64,000 nucleotides of DNA from Flavobacteriaceae bacterium (GCA_026709415.1 JAPOSZ010000014.1:124001-188000), one strand, 5' to 3'. Positions 37,009-47,854 are shown, numbered from the stretch's first letter. Notes: generated by a model not told the origin, from the letters alone. Made by a program: numbers and translations.

Positions 37009-37872
37009 TTAGAATAAACCTTTGTTACTCTTGATGATTTGCTGGTAAAACTCTTCCATCACACTCACAAATGATGCGTTTTTTGACCAAAAAGCAGGAT
37101 AATCACCACCAATTTTGATGAGAGATGCAGCAATTAAATTGTCTTGACTTGTTATGATTTCTTCTGGTAAAGGAGCATGACCTTGCCAATATGAATTTAA
37201 GGTTTTTATGTTTTCAAATGAATCGAAGTGAGGCTGTGGGTAACGATTGGCACAAAACACCACTTCTGATTTGGATTCATTTTTCTTTTTTTGCTCGATG
37301 AGGGCTTGTCCGATTGGGGATTCAATTAATTTTTTTTCTAATTGTTCAAACTGGAGCCCCCTTAATTGAAATAACAATAAGGGATCATGATCCAACATGG
37401 AAGCGATTCTGTAATAAATGCCTGCTACATGTTTGCATGGCGAAGCATAATCTGGACAATTACAAGTACTAAATAACTCCCCTGGCCTTGGGAGTAAACT
37501 AATTTTTTCTTCTTCAAAAATCGTTTCAATTTCAGCAGGCATATCTCTCATGAATAATTGATAAATAAAAGCTGCATTTTGCGAAATACTCTTGATAATA
37601 CGATCCCATTTGGCTTTAGAAAACGGCTTGAGATGAAAAGAAACGCGATAAAAGGGGCTGTAGTTGCCGCTAATTTTTGCAGAGATTTGATTTCCCTTGA
37701 TTTCAAAAGATATCACTCGATGAGTTGAATAGCTTTTCCCTCGACTCAAACGGCCAGAGTCCATGGAAATTTTTAATACTTCCAAAAATTTTTCTCCCCA
37801 CCAAGTCCTTGTTGGACGATACATTATTTCAAATTTTTTATGTTTCCATGATAGACTCTTGATGAAGTTCAA
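37009..37872 (-). CDS. SWIM zinc-finger protein
   Basis: 287 residues. A SWIM motif CNCPDYASPCKH (form CxCxnCxH) lies near residues 143-154, a zinc site linked to DNA or protein binding. Such genes regularly sit beside a SNF2 helicase in bacteria. The start lies 35 bases inside the end of the SNF2 gene, so the pair is cotranscribed with the helicase first. Function of the pair is unproven; proposed roles are nucleoid or transcription remodelling. Confidence 0.88.
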   Translation of the reverse strand: MNFIKSLSWKHKKFEIMYRPTRTWWGEKFLEVLKISMDSGRLSRGKSYSTHRVISFEIKGNQISAKISGNYSPFYRVSFHLKPFSKAKWDRIIKSISQNAAFIYQLFMRDMPAEIETIFEEEKISLLPRPGELFSTCNCPDYASPCKHVAGIYYRIASMLDHDPLLLFQLRGLQFEQLEKKLIESPIGQALIEQKKKNESKSEVVFCANRYPQPHFDSFENIKTLNSYWQGHAPLPEEIITSQDNLIAASLIKIGGDYPAFWSKNASFVSVMEEFYQQIIKSNKGLF

Positions 37873-40800
37873 TCAGTTTCCCAAATGCTTCATCATCCAT
37901 TTCAGTAATCCAATTTTCGCTTGTTCCTACAATACTATCGGCAATGAGTTGTTTTTTAACCAACATCTCGTCTATTTTTTCTTCCAAAGTACCTATGGTC
38001 ATCATTTTATAGGTGAGTACTTTCTTTTCTTGCCCAATTCGATAGGCTCGATCAGTCGCTTGATTTTCAACGGCTGGATTCCACCATCGATCAAAATGAA
38101 AGACATGATTGGCTCGGGTTAAGTTAATCCCAACTCCTCCAGCTTTGATGGTGAGAACAAAAATCGAGGCCGGAAACTCAGGATTTTGAAAATCATCGAT
38201 CATTTGTTGACGCTTTTTTCTGCTTGTTTTTCCTTGTAAGAAATAAATGGGGCATCGGTGTTTGTTTCGAAACAAACGTTCCAAATCTTCACCCAATTGA
38301 GAAAATTGGGTAAAAACCAGCGAACTTTCGGATTTTTCCAATGCGACTTCAATCATATCATTGAGCCGTTTTAATTTCAAAGAACGGTTTTCATCAAACG
38401 AGCTCCCATCTTGTAAAAATTGCTTTGGATGATTACAAAGTTGTTTCAGCTTGGTTAAAGAAGAAATAATAATGCCTCTCCGCTCCATCCCTTCAGCAGC
38501 CAGAAGTTTTGCTTTGATATCTTCAGTGGTGGCTTTGTAAAGCGTGGCTTGTTCTTGTGTTAAATGGCAGTATACCTTCTGTTCCACTTTATCGGGTAAA
38601 TCACTGATGATGGTTTTATCCGTCTTCAACCTTCGGAATATAAATGGATCGACGAGTCCTTTCAATTGAGACATCACTTTTTGATCTTCATTTCTTTGGA
38701 TAGGGATTTCGTACGTTTTCTTAAACCGCGCTGCGGGACCTAGAAATCCAGGGTTCAAAAAGTGAAATAAAGACCACAAATCCATGAGTCGATTTTCAAT
38801 GGGGGTTCCAGTTAAAGCAATCCGATGATTTGATTTCAAAGAATAAAGTGCTTTGGCTTGAGAGGATTTGGGGTTTTTGATGTTTTGTGCTTCATCAACA
38901 ACAATACGGTGCCATTTCATGGTTTTAAGCAATTGATGATCATTTCGAGCCAGAGCAAAAGAAGTAATGATGACATCATGCTTGCTGCATACTTTCTTGA
39001 ATTTTGAGGCATGACTTTCTCTGTGAGTGCCGTGATGGATCAAACATGTGATATCAGGAGCAAACCGTTTGATTTCTTTGAGCCAATTAGCCAACACGGA
39101 AGTCGGAGCCACTAACAATGTAGGAACTGTTTTTTTGTTATCAACTCGTTTCAAGTATTCTTTTTCATAAAGAAAGAGACTGATGACTTGAATCGTTTTC
39201 CCCAATCCCATATCATCGGCTAGACACGGATTCAGTCCAAGCGATTGACACTTGATCAACCAAGCGAGCCCCTTTTTTTGATATCCTCTCAATTCACCTT
39301 GAAGTCGCTCAGGGGTTGGATGTTCTTGAATGTTGTCTTTTTGACGAACACTCTTCAACAGTTTGTGTAAAAAAGAATCAAACTCATGAACCACGGTATT
39401 TTTGTCCGAGGTGATAAAATCTTTAACCAATTGCCTCACCGTGGTTTTGGTTTCAAGGTCTTTCGATTCTTTTAAAAGCGATAATATTTTGGCTTTGTCA
39501 TGACTATTGAATTCCATCCATTGCCCTCGAAATTGAACTAAATCATGTTTTGTTTGAACTAACGCGTTTATTTCACTTTCGCTCAAAGAATGATCCCCGA
39601 TGGCCCAGTTTAAATCAAAATTCACCAACGTATCGGTATTAAAAAAACCAAGACTTTCTCCGCTTTCAGATGATGAAGGACGTTTTGTTGCGGAAGTCTT
39701 TATTTTTAGCTGAATACGTCTTCGTCCCTCTGGTAAATACCAGCTAGGAAGAATGACTTTGATTCCCATCGATTCTAAAGACCGAGCATCATGATTTAAA
39801 AATTCATAGGCTTCCTCAAGGCTGACACCATGAATGCCTTCTGGTTTTGATGTTTGCATTCCTCGCCAAAGCAAAGGACAGATTCTAGCGGCATTACCCA
39901 ATTTGACCAACATGATTCTTTCAAATCGAGACCCTAATTGTTTTTGAATTTGCTTTTGTTTTATTGTGGGTGATTCCCACCAATCTTTTAAATCTATTTG
40001 AAAGGATGAATCACTTTTTGCGAGCACAAAAAAAGCTAGAGACCAGTATTCTTTTTCGAATAGAGGCTCTTCTAATCGGATCCCTAATTGAAATGCAATT
40101 TCAGTAGAACTGTTATCATATCCTTCAATTTGTTTTTTCCAAGAAAACCACTCATTCCATGATTCGGTAATCATTTTTTCATTCTGAGGGAAACTTTTTA
40201 GAGTGTCTATCCCATCAAAACCCATGGCACCTAACAGCCAAGTGTCATCAAACTTTTTTAATAGTGCTTTTGGGAATTTAGTCATGCTAACCAAAGAATC
40301 AAGCAGTTGTTCAGAAAAATGTTGCAACAATATTTCAGAATTCCAGCATGGATTCATCGTTGTATACGGCTTATCATTGGATGCTACTCCTGAAGTCAGG
40401 CATGAACCAGGCATTGATTTGGCATAAGCAATAATGCCTTGGTTGTAAGAATCTGAAGAAGGCTTCCAACCGGTGGTATAAAAGAATTTTTTTGCTTTCT
40501 TTCCTAGTTGGTATGGCTTAAAGATTGGAAGAAAATGATGTTGTCGTACAATGCTAGTCAAGTGAGAAGAGTAGTGAATCCAATAGTTTAGATCCGAACC
40601 CAATCGATATTCTAGACGATGGCGATGGATATTAAAATTGATTTCCTTAAGAAAAAGTAGGGGATGGTCAATGGAAAGGCAGTGAAGTTTTAAATTTTTC
40701 CATTCATATTTATCAGGTAAGAGATCTCCCGTGAGGCGACTCATTTCCAAACTCGGCAAAACTCCTTGGTCTGTAATCGGAAATAAAGCATGAAATGAAT

Positions 40801-41038
40801 CAACCCTTGGTTTAAAAAAATCTAACAGAGCCCCTAACGCATGCTCTTGGGACAATAAACCAACAAGGTCTTCTTCTTTTCTTAAATGATTTGGATGTAC
40901 ACTAGTTGACTTTCGAATTTTATGGCTGGACTGTTTTTCAACCCATAAAACAAATTTTCCGTGATTATCAAACCGTTTTTCACTACCAGGCAACCAAGTT
41001 CCGTGGTATATCAATAATTCGTCAGATAACGGCTCCAT
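37838..41038 (-). CDS. SNF2-family helicase (DEAD/DEAH type)
   Basis: 1066 residues. The ATPase core starts at about 600: DDMGLGKT (Walker A), LVAPTSVLANW, VDEAQNIKN (DEAQ box), LTGTPIENR; then helicase C with GGVGINLTRA and TDRAYRIGQ. The first ~600 residues are the divergent N-terminal region typical of bacterial SNF2 proteins paired with SWIM proteins. It translocates on DNA using ATP and usually lacks strand separation. First gene of the SNF2-SWIM pair. Confidence 0.93.
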   Translation of the reverse strand: MEPLSDELLIYHGTWLPGSEKRFDNHGKFVLWVEKQSSHKIRKSTSVHPNHLRKEEDLVGLLSQEHALGALLDFFKPRVDSFHALFPITDQGVLPSLEMSRLTGDLLPDKYEWKNLKLHCLSIDHPLLFLKEINFNIHRHRLEYRLGSDLNYWIHYSSHLTSIVRQHHFLPIFKPYQLGKKAKKFFYTTGWKPSSDSYNQGIIAYAKSMPGSCLTSGVASNDKPYTTMNPCWNSEILLQHFSEQLLDSLVSMTKFPKALLKKFDDTWLLGAMGFDGIDTLKSFPQNEKMITESWNEWFSWKKQIEGYDNSSTEIAFQLGIRLEEPLFEKEYWSLAFFVLAKSDSSFQIDLKDWWESPTIKQKQIQKQLGSRFERIMLVKLGNAARICPLLWRGMQTSKPEGIHGVSLEEAYEFLNHDARSLESMGIKVILPSWYLPEGRRRIQLKIKTSATKRPSSSESGESLGFFNTDTLVNFDLNWAIGDHSLSESEINALVQTKHDLVQFRGQWMEFNSHDKAKILSLLKESKDLETKTTVRQLVKDFITSDKNTVVHEFDSFLHKLLKSVRQKDNIQEHPTPERLQGELRGYQKKGLAWLIKCQSLGLNPCLADDMGLGKTIQVISLFLYEKEYLKRVDNKKTVPTLLVAPTSVLANWLKEIKRFAPDITCLIHHGTHRESHASKFKKVCSKHDVIITSFALARNDHQLLKTMKWHRIVVDEAQNIKNPKSSQAKALYSLKSNHRIALTGTPIENRLMDLWSLFHFLNPGFLGPAARFKKTYEIPIQRNEDQKVMSQLKGLVDPFIFRRLKTDKTIISDLPDKVEQKVYCHLTQEQATLYKATTEDIKAKLLAAEGMERRGIIISSLTKLKQLCNHPKQFLQDGSSFDENRSLKLKRLNDMIEVALEKSESSLVFTQFSQLGEDLERLFRNKHRCPIYFLQGKTSRKKRQQMIDDFQNPEFPASIFVLTIKAGGVGINLTRANHVFHFDRWWNPAVENQATDRAYRIGQEKKVLTYKMMTIGTLEEKIDEMLVKKQLIADSIVGTSENWITEMDDEAFGKLIELHQESIMET

Positions 41039-41220
41039 CTAAACTGAGTGTAATGATCAAAAAATTGAAAATTGTCATATGATTTGACATCGTTTAGGTC
41101 CAAAAATCAGCGTTCATTTGATTCCAAGTTTAATAGAAGGTAAAACATAATCCCATCTTGATGGAATCATCTAAAAAACTTGGATGAATAATTAGATTTT
41201 AGAAACAAGAATTCCAAGAT

Positions 41221-42837
41221 TCATAGAGAAACGCCTCTTTTCCAGGGAATAAAATCTTGTTGCCCCAAAATTTCTGCTTTGGTCTTGATGTGACCACTGG
41301 CAATTTCAATGATTAAATCTATAAGTTCATCGCCGACTGATTCAATAGATTTCCCTTCGGATATAACGGTTCCAGCATTAAAATCAATAATATCGGGCAT
41401 TTTCTTGAATAATTCAGAATTGGTAGACACTTTCACTACAGGAGTGATCGGATTTCCAGTTGGGGTACCTAAACCAGTCGTAAATAAAATAATATTAGCT
41501 CCACCACCAGCCAAACCCGTGGTGCTTTCGACATCGTTTCCGGGAGTGCACAATAGAGAGACACCGGATTTAGTGACATATTCAGTGTAATCAAGAACAT
41601 CAGTGATTTCCGAATTCCCTGACTTTTTAACGGCCCCCGCCGATTTGATAGCATCGGTGATTAATCCATCTTTAATATTGCCTGGAGAAGGATTCATATC
41701 AAAGCCGGAGTCAACTTTATTGGCGGCCGTTTCATATTGATCCATCAATGAAATAAACTTAGAGGCAAGGACATCGTTTTGACATCGATTAGCTAGTTCT
41801 TGTTCCACGCCGCAGAGTTCAGGAAATTCTGCTAAAATGGCAGATCCACCGAGACTTGATATGACATCGGACACATGACCCAATACGGGGTTAGCGGTGA
41901 TTCCTGAAAAACCGTCGGATCCTCCACATTCCAGTCCAATCTTCAATTGAGATAATGAGGCTGGCTTTCGTTGAATTTGATTGGCTTCAACAATTTGTTG
42001 GAATGTTTGATGAACGATTTTACTTAAAAACTGATCGGTGCTCCCTTCACTTTGTTGGTTAAAAATCAATACAGGTTTACTTCTTTGTGGGTCTAATTGA
42101 TTTAATTCATCTTCTAGGAGTTTGATTTCTAAATGTTGACATCCTAAACTCAAAACGGTTGCTCCAGCCACATTTGGATTATGAACATACCCAGCCAATA
42201 AGGAAGCCAATACCTGAGCATCTTCTCTTGTACCACCACATCCTCCATGATGTGTCATGAATCGAACCTTGACATTTTGATAGGGGTGAGGGATGAATTC
42301 GGAATAGTCTGATTGCTCGGTTGTTCTATCAGGATGAAGCAAATTTCCTAATAAACGTTGTAATGGATCTTTCTTTATTGGATAGAACTCTCTTTCAAAA
42401 GTGTTTTTGAGTACTTTAATATTTCTGTTTTCACAAAATACCAATGGAAAAAATAGCCAGATATTATCGGTGCCCACTTGTCCGTCTGACCTATGATATC
42501 CCATGAATGTTTTCGATTGCCACCGACTGATATCGAGTGGTTTCCAATCATAGGTAGCGTTTTTCGCAATGGTTTTTGAAGTTTTGTGTTTTAGATTGTC
42601 TGTACTAATTAATCCACCTTTAGGAATGTCTTTAGTTGTGATACCAACCAAAACCCCATACATGATGACGGAGGATCCGATAGGCAGATCACAAAGCGCG
42701 AATTTGTGTTTTTGATCAATATCATCGACTAATGTTATGGGTTCATTTTCAATGGTCACGGAATGCCCTTTGGATAAATCATTTAACGCAACGGCGATAT
42801 TGTCTTGTGAATGAATTTTGAGAATATTAGATGTCAT
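41221..42837 (-). CDS. uxaA: Altronate dehydratase
   Basis: 538 residues. An N-terminal SAF domain (about 1-90) is followed by the UxaA catalytic domain with ECGGSDGFSG and HGGCGG motifs, cysteines that probably hold an iron cluster. Converts D-altronate to 2-keto-3-deoxygluconate (KDG). The ATG directly follows the stop of uxaB (TAAATG), so the two are translated together. Catalyses the third step after UxaC and UxaB and feeds KdgK. Confidence 0.93.
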   Translation of the reverse strand: MTSNILKIHSQDNIAVALNDLSKGHSVTIENEPITLVDDIDQKHKFALCDLPIGSSVIMYGVLVGITTKDIPKGGLISTDNLKHKTSKTIAKNATYDWKPLDISRWQSKTFMGYHRSDGQVGTDNIWLFFPLVFCENRNIKVLKNTFEREFYPIKKDPLQRLLGNLLHPDRTTEQSDYSEFIPHPYQNVKVRFMTHHGGCGGTREDAQVLASLLAGYVHNPNVAGATVLSLGCQHLEIKLLEDELNQLDPQRSKPVLIFNQQSEGSTDQFLSKIVHQTFQQIVEANQIQRKPASLSQLKIGLECGGSDGFSGITANPVLGHVSDVISSLGGSAILAEFPELCGVEQELANRCQNDVLASKFISLMDQYETAANKVDSGFDMNPSPGNIKDGLITDAIKSAGAVKKSGNSEITDVLDYTEYVTKSGVSLLCTPGNDVESTTGLAGGGANIILFTTGLGTPTGNPITPVVKVSTNSELFKKMPDIIDFNAGTVISEGKSIESVGDELIDLIIEIASGHIKTKAEILGQQDFIPWKRGVSL

Positions 42838-44292
42838 TTATGCTATTTGATTACGATAAAAAAAATAAAAACCCCTTTTAATACCATTCTTTGTCAGTTG
42901 TTCAAGGGCATAATAAAGTATCTCAGTGAGCAGTGGTTCTTGACTCAAATCTCTTGCCCAGATATTTTTATTCCCCAAAATGGCTTCAACTCTTTCAAAA
43001 GTAGGAATTGTCTGTAGATTTTTTACAAAGTCGACAAACTCTTGGTGGTCCTCTAAACGAGGATCAGATTTAGAATATAAATCTACAAAACAAGCAAAAA
43101 CATAAATCAATCTCAAGGGGTAATACCCCATTTTTTGATGGTACTCAAGAATAATGGGAAGAATCAGGTCTTGAAACTTTTCAAAAATGTTTTTTCTGAT
43201 GGTGATCAGACTTTGTGTTATGAATGGATTATTCAATCGACTCAAAACTTGTCGATGGTATTGGTCAACTAATTTAGGGTTTAAGGGATGACTTTTGGTT
43301 TTTATATCAAGATTATTGAATCGATGTTTTAAAGTAGAAGATATTTCTAATGTCAGCGCTCCTTTTATAAAGTCAGCCAAAAAATCGTCGTCTAAAGCAT
43401 CATCAATATGATCTTTATTCATACACGTCCCTATGATAGCGATCACCATTTTAATACCATCAAAAACGCGTTTTTTTCTAAAGATGAAAGAATCTAATTC
43501 TTCGACAACTCTAAAATCATTGTCTAGACTATGGAATAGATTGATCGGTCTAGGAAAGGCTTTACCTTTAATAGCCCATAAAAAATATGGTTCGACAGCC
43601 AAGGAATGTTTTAGCTTCAATGCCAATCCTCCATTTTCTATGTTTCGTTTAGGTTCACTTGAAACAATTCGATCTGCAAATGAGTCATAAAATGTACAAG
43701 ATTGATTGATCCAATCTAGAAAAGAAGCTTCTAAATTCCATTGTTCAATCAAACGGATAATCCCACTTTTAAAATTTTGATGAGGTGCTGTTTGTGTGAT
43801 GGATAATATGTTTAAGCCTTTAGAAAAGTCTCCTTCGAAATAAAAAAAACGAGCATGTAAAAATTGAACTAATTTTCCAATAGATGATTGATTTGGAGCT
43901 TTATGGAAATCCCCTTTGAGAATCAAATGATCATCATTAAAGTATTCAGTGAAGACTAGTTTAAGTGTATCAATTTTAGCTAAACTGATAAAAGAATTGA
44001 AGTCAGAAACGGGATCAATATAATCTTTAATGCAAGTGATTTCTTTTTCTTTTTGTATTGGTTTGCCATGAACAATTCCCTGATAATGAATATGTGATAT
44101 CGGTTTGTAACATGGCGACGATTTTATCTCTTTCGATTGAGAAGATAATGAAACGATTGCTAATGAACCACAATACGTTGTCTCATCATTTAATTGTTGA
44201 ATGATATCGATGGCCAATGTTCTATTGAATAATCCTTCGCCAAACTGAACAAACTTGATTGGGGGGAATTTTTTTGTTTCAGCACTCTTCAT
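42838..44292 (-). CDS. uxaB: Tagaturonate reductase (altronate oxidoreductase)
   Basis: 484 residues, mannitol-dehydrogenase family. The N-terminal Rossmann segment reads FVQFGEGLFNRTLA, the family's FGxGxFxR, and IVSSEPKRN and the C-terminal helical domain follow as usual. Reduces D-tagaturonate to D-altronate with NADH. Gene immediately before uxaA, forming a two-gene operon. The uronate isomerase uxaC lies 12 kb away on the same strand. Confidence 0.9.
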   Translation of the reverse strand: MKSAETKKFPPIKFVQFGEGLFNRTLAIDIIQQLNDETTYCGSLAIVSLSSQSKEIKSSPCYKPISHIHYQGIVHGKPIQKEKEITCIKDYIDPVSDFNSFISLAKIDTLKLVFTEYFNDDHLILKGDFHKAPNQSSIGKLVQFLHARFFYFEGDFSKGLNILSITQTAPHQNFKSGIIRLIEQWNLEASFLDWINQSCTFYDSFADRIVSSEPKRNIENGGLALKLKHSLAVEPYFLWAIKGKAFPRPINLFHSLDNDFRVVEELDSFIFRKKRVFDGIKMVIAIIGTCMNKDHIDDALDDDFLADFIKGALTLEISSTLKHRFNNLDIKTKSHPLNPKLVDQYHRQVLSRLNNPFITQSLITIRKNIFEKFQDLILPIILEYHQKMGYYPLRLIYVFACFVDLYSKSDPRLEDHQEFVDFVKNLQTIPTFERVEAILGNKNIWARDLSQEPLLTEILYYALEQLTKNGIKRGFYFFYRNQIA

Positions 44293-44478
44293 AAATGATT
44301 TCTACGGATTGAATAAAACTCCAAAATTAAATCCATATAGGGAAGTTTATCAAAAACTTTTGATTTAAAACTTCATTGATGCCAAAAAAGAATATGTTTT
44401 TCACATAAAGATGAAATTAACATGGGCTCACGTTACATTAGATAGTTAAACAAGGTAAGTTTTAGATTGAGAATAGTT

Positions 44479-44655
44479 TTAAATTTCGATTCGAATCATC
44501 GGGGGCTTTTTGGTGTCATTTTTTAAGATTTCTTCAAGCTTTTGAAGACCGTTGACATCTCCTTGTCGATTTAAAATAAAGGGGAGCTGGTATGGCTCCG
44601 TCAAATCCCCAATAGAAAAGGGTTGGACACTAAATTTAGACTTTTTAAGCAGGAA
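44479..44655 (-). pseudogene. Orphan C-terminal coding remnant
   Basis: An open stretch of about 58 codons with no start, ending at TAA 44479-44481. It reads SVQPFSIGDLTEPYQLPF then NRQGDVNGLQKLEEILK and KKPPMIRIEI. Wording and codon use are protein-like, so I take it as the tail of a lost gene between uxaB and the SulP gene. The family is unknown. The rest of the 44293-44659 gap is empty. Confidence 0.4.
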
Positions 44656-44659
44656 CTAG

Positions 44660-46417
44660 TTATGTTTTACTCGTCTCAGCTAGCATATGTTGATACATTT
44701 TGTACGTTTTATAACGATGTGAAAGAGGAGAAACTATAGACACTTCTAGTCCCTTTTTTTTTATGGTTTGTATATACCTGGAGAGCACAACAATGGCCGT
44801 TGTGTCAATATTTGAAATCTCAGTGAAATCCAAACTAAATCGGTTGATTTTCGTGTCTTTCCCCAAGAAACTCATCAATCGATCAGAAAGAAAATAAACA
44901 TTGCCAAAAAAGATAGAACCCCTTAGTTTCAAAACTAACGTATGCTCCATTTCTCCTCTCTCTTTTTGTTTGGTCGTATAGTAAATCGTTGTACGTTCAC
45001 TTTTCATTGAATACCCAAACTTGCGCAAGATCTTTCCGAAAGTGTTTGAAAGTTTGATTTGTTTGATTAACAATAGAGGAATGATAAGAATTGAAACCAC
45101 CAAACCTGTGATAAATCCAAATAGAATCGCCACGAGCGTCATGAGCAAAATAAATGCATATTGTTTTTGAGGAAGTCGTTTCTTAGTTTTTACAAGTCCT
45201 TCATCTAGTAATGCCAGTGCAGCAAAAAATATAACACCTCCAAACAAAGGGACCGGTATGTCTTTGATCAAATCTCCATCCATGGTCGAAAAAAAGAGAA
45301 GAACTAAAGCAGTAATAATGCCCGTCATTCTGGTATAGGCCCCAAATAAAACGCTACGAAATGATGCCGTAACGTTGATACTTGATACGATACCACTTGT
45401 AATACCAGATAGAACACTTGCTACACTTGCTACACGAAATTCACGATTCCAGTTTAATTCTTTGTCTACTGCAATTTCAAGACTAACGAGGTTAACTATT
45501 GCAATGATAATCGATACCACTGCCAGTAATAACAAACTCGTAAAATTTTCACTTATGGTACTCCAATCTATAAGACCCAAATCTTCGAAAGTAACGTACT
45601 CCCATCTATTTTCTTCCGTAGAATTGTCCAATAAAAAACCATTAGATTCTGCTTCTTCGTTAGTCATATTTAGTATAGGCAGTAAGATAAAGTAAAAACC
45701 AACAATAGCGAGTAAAACACCGATAGGTAAGATAAGTATGAATTTATACTTCTTGATCACTATATATAGGGTAAATCCGAAAATTAGTGCCAAGATGAGC
45801 ATCAATAGTTCTAAAGGGGATAAAACGATTGATGACAGGAGATTAACTTTTAGATTGACCCCCATTAGAGTCAAAGGATAAACGTTTATATTGATCCCCA
45901 TTAACTTCAAAGCGGCAAAGCAAAGGGCAACTCCAATCATGCTTGCAATACCACAAGCTATGGGATAGGGAATAATACGTAAAAAATTGATCGCTTTAGT
46001 CAGTGCGAAAGTTAAAAAGCAGAGACTAAAAATGCCTGCCGAAATGACAAACGACGTGATTGAAGTAAAAAACAACTCGTTTCCTGTGAGGTGATCCATA
46101 CTATCGATGATATGAATCATAACAATAACAGGGGCCGCTGAAAGAACTGAAATAGCACCACGAAAACCAGAAGTTAGTGCCATGCAAAGACAGCCTACAA
46201 AGTTTCCAAACAGGAACATTCTAACTGCTCGGGGAAAACTCGAGGAAAGTTCGCCTGAAAAGATTAATGCTCCAAAAGCAATCTCTATAACAACAATAGT
46301 AAAACCTGTAGTGACACCAGCCATCAAAGCAGGTCCTAGCTTCTTGGAGTAAATATCAGATTGGAGTTCTTTGAGAATTTTGATAATGTTTCTAAAAGTG
46401 AATCGAGATTCCTGCAA
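44660..46417 (-). CDS. SulP-family anion transporter with STAS domain
   Basis: 585 residues if TTG 46417 is the start. Ten or more membrane helices fill residues about 25-460, with the SulP-type SGITSGIVSSINVTASFRS segment; a STAS domain (FSLDFTEISNIDTTAIVVL) ends the protein. Family members move sulfate, bicarbonate or dicarboxylates. The TTG overlaps a TATATTTG box (46415-46422, minus strand) that would be a good Bacteroidota -7 element, so the real start may be further in. Lies inside the hexuronate region but has no stated link to it; sulfate from the sulfatase could be a cargo. Confidence 0.87.
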   Translation of the reverse strand: MQESRFTFRNIIKILKELQSDIYSKKLGPALMAGVTTGFTIVVIEIAFGALIFSGELSSSFPRAVRMFLFGNFVGCLCMALTSGFRGAISVLSAAPVIVMIHIIDSMDHLTGNELFFTSITSFVISAGIFSLCFLTFALTKAINFLRIIPYPIACGIASMIGVALCFAALKLMGININVYPLTLMGVNLKVNLLSSIVLSPLELLMLILALIFGFTLYIVIKKYKFILILPIGVLLAIVGFYFILLPILNMTNEEAESNGFLLDNSTEENRWEYVTFEDLGLIDWSTISENFTSLLLLAVVSIIIAIVNLVSLEIAVDKELNWNREFRVASVASVLSGITSGIVSSINVTASFRSVLFGAYTRMTGIITALVLLFFSTMDGDLIKDIPVPLFGGVIFFAALALLDEGLVKTKKRLPQKQYAFILLMTLVAILFGFITGLVVSILIIPLLLIKQIKLSNTFGKILRKFGYSMKSERTTIYYTTKQKERGEMEHTLVLKLRGSIFFGNVYFLSDRLMSFLGKDTKINRFSLDFTEISNIDTTAIVVLSRYIQTIKKKGLEVSIVSPLSHRYKTYKMYQHMLAETSKT

Positions 46418-46862
46418 ATATAATATCCTATGCCATATTCATTCTAAGTAATGCATCATGGAAAAAATCAAAAAACAGGGGTTATTTTTTAATTTAAATT
46501 GGTTTTGTTTCAGCCCCAATTCAAACAAAAACAAGAAATATAGATAACTTAAATGGGGTCAATAATTGTCCTGACAATGAGGTCCATTTCAATTTTAGCC
46601 CTCTTAAACACAATGCATGTGTCTAATTCCAAGTATGATTATTTTAGAAATGTTTTGTCAAAAATGGGATTCAAAGAGTACGGATATGGATGTTTGGCGA
46701 TTTCTCATCTTGGGTAATTCAAATTCATAAGATGGATTGAAAATAGCATATCAATCCAATATCAAAAATGAAAAGCTGGTTGAAATTCAAATACTAGTTA
46801 GAATACTAAATTTCAAAAATTTGGCCTAAAGATGAGAATCGCTGTAAAATGACAAATTAGTA
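46418..46862. other. No gene seen
   Basis: AT-rich spacer upstream of the SulP gene and downstream of the small coiled-coil gene. No terminator hairpin or repeat stands out. Confidence 0.4.
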
Positions 46863-47162
46863 TTAGTTCAATTGAGCCAAACGTTGCAACGCTCGTTTCT
46901 TGACTTCATCGACCTCTTCAGACTTCATCAGAGAATCCCTAATTTTAAATGCAATTGCAAAACCTTCTTCGATGTGCTCCGATAATTTTTGCAACTTTAT
47001 TTCCAGTTCTTTGTTGCATTTTCCAATAAGTTGGTTTTCTTTGAATTCTTCGGAAAGTTTTTTTTCAATGAGTATCAATTCTTGTAATTTCTTTTTAATC
47101 TCTATGTAATTTTGGATGGATTGTTCTTTGGAACTATGTTCCCTTTCTTTACTCATAATCAA
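46863..47162 (-). CDS. Small coiled-coil protein, unknown function
   Basis: 99 residues, almost wholly charged helix: IKKKLQELILIEKKLSEEF and ELEIKLQKLSEHIEEGF show heptad spacing of Leu/Ile, then KRALQRLAQLN. No signal or membrane segment. Isolated, 450 bases from the SulP gene. The composition and length make it a plausible real gene; no family recognised. Confidence 0.5.
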   Translation of the reverse strand: MIMSKEREHSSKEQSIQNYIEIKKKLQELILIEKKLSEEFKENQLIGKCNKELEIKLQKLSEHIEEGFAIAFKIRDSLMKSEEVDEVKKRALQRLAQLN

Positions 47163-47527
47163 ATTTTTGAATGACTTATAACTTCAAAGTTATTAAAATA
47201 GGGTTCGTTTCCCATCTTTTGAGGTGCTGGAAGCTGCAAATGATTATCATTGTCCAATAATGTACCTTAGATCGGTCGTCGGCTTTTGTCATCTATCAGT
47301 TGTATGGTTTTTACTACCTTGAAATTGAAGTCTCTTTATTTATATGGATTGGTTAATGTAGATCGCATAAATTTTTCAGAAACAGGGTTTTAAGTGCGTT
47401 TGGTCTGTCATGTTAATCTTTGATACTCAGTTTATAATCTATTGTATCAAATCATTGCAAAAATTCAGGGAATTAGATACTTAAGTGCCAAAAGGATCAT
47501 ACCATTAGGCACTGATTTGATTGGAAT
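47163..47527. other. No gene seen
   Basis: AT-rich spacer without coding signal. An open plus-strand stretch from 47442 runs antisense to the small minus-strand coding fragment and is judged its shadow. Confidence 0.4.
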
Positions 47528-47698
47528 CTATCGCTTAAATCCTGGTAATGGACGTAAAACCCGTCTTAATAATTCTTCAGGCGTGGTGTCAATACGGACA
47601 TCTTCTTCTAGCTCTGCTTTATGGAGTTGGTAGTCATAGGGTTTGATTTTAGAGAGTTTCTTTTTCAATTTAGTGAAAAAATAAAAATGATAAGGCAA
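47528..47698 (-). CDS. Small protein or C-terminal fragment, 56 residues
   Basis: From TTG 47696-47698 to TAG 47528-47530. The end is protein-like: LSKIKPYDYQLHKAELEEDV then DTTPEELLRRVLRPLP. The frame stays open about 20 codons further upstream without a usable ATG, so this is either a TTG-started small protein or the tail of a broken gene. It sits downstream of the TRAP operon on the same strand. Family unknown. Confidence 0.4.
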   Translation of the reverse strand: MPYHFYFFTKLKKKLSKIKPYDYQLHKAELEEDVRIDTTPEELLRRVLRPLPGFKR

Positions 47699-47854
47699 AG
47701 GGCAGAATATTATGTTTCTTTTAATGAGATACTTAATGTTAAGTTGGTAAGGAAATAAAGGTTGCTATAGTCTATCGAATCGATGATTTTAATAATAAAT
47801 AGCATAAGGATTAAAAGGAAAACTAAAAAAAGGGGGGTATGAAATGCTAAGCGC

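Noticed and set aside
46415..46422. TATATTTG as a promoter for the SulP gene
   Set aside because: It overlaps the TTG taken as start and has no -33 box at the right distance; left as a note only.
47442..47633. 63-codon plus-strand open frame
   Set aside because: Ser-rich end without motif; antisense to a more protein-like minus-strand fragment.
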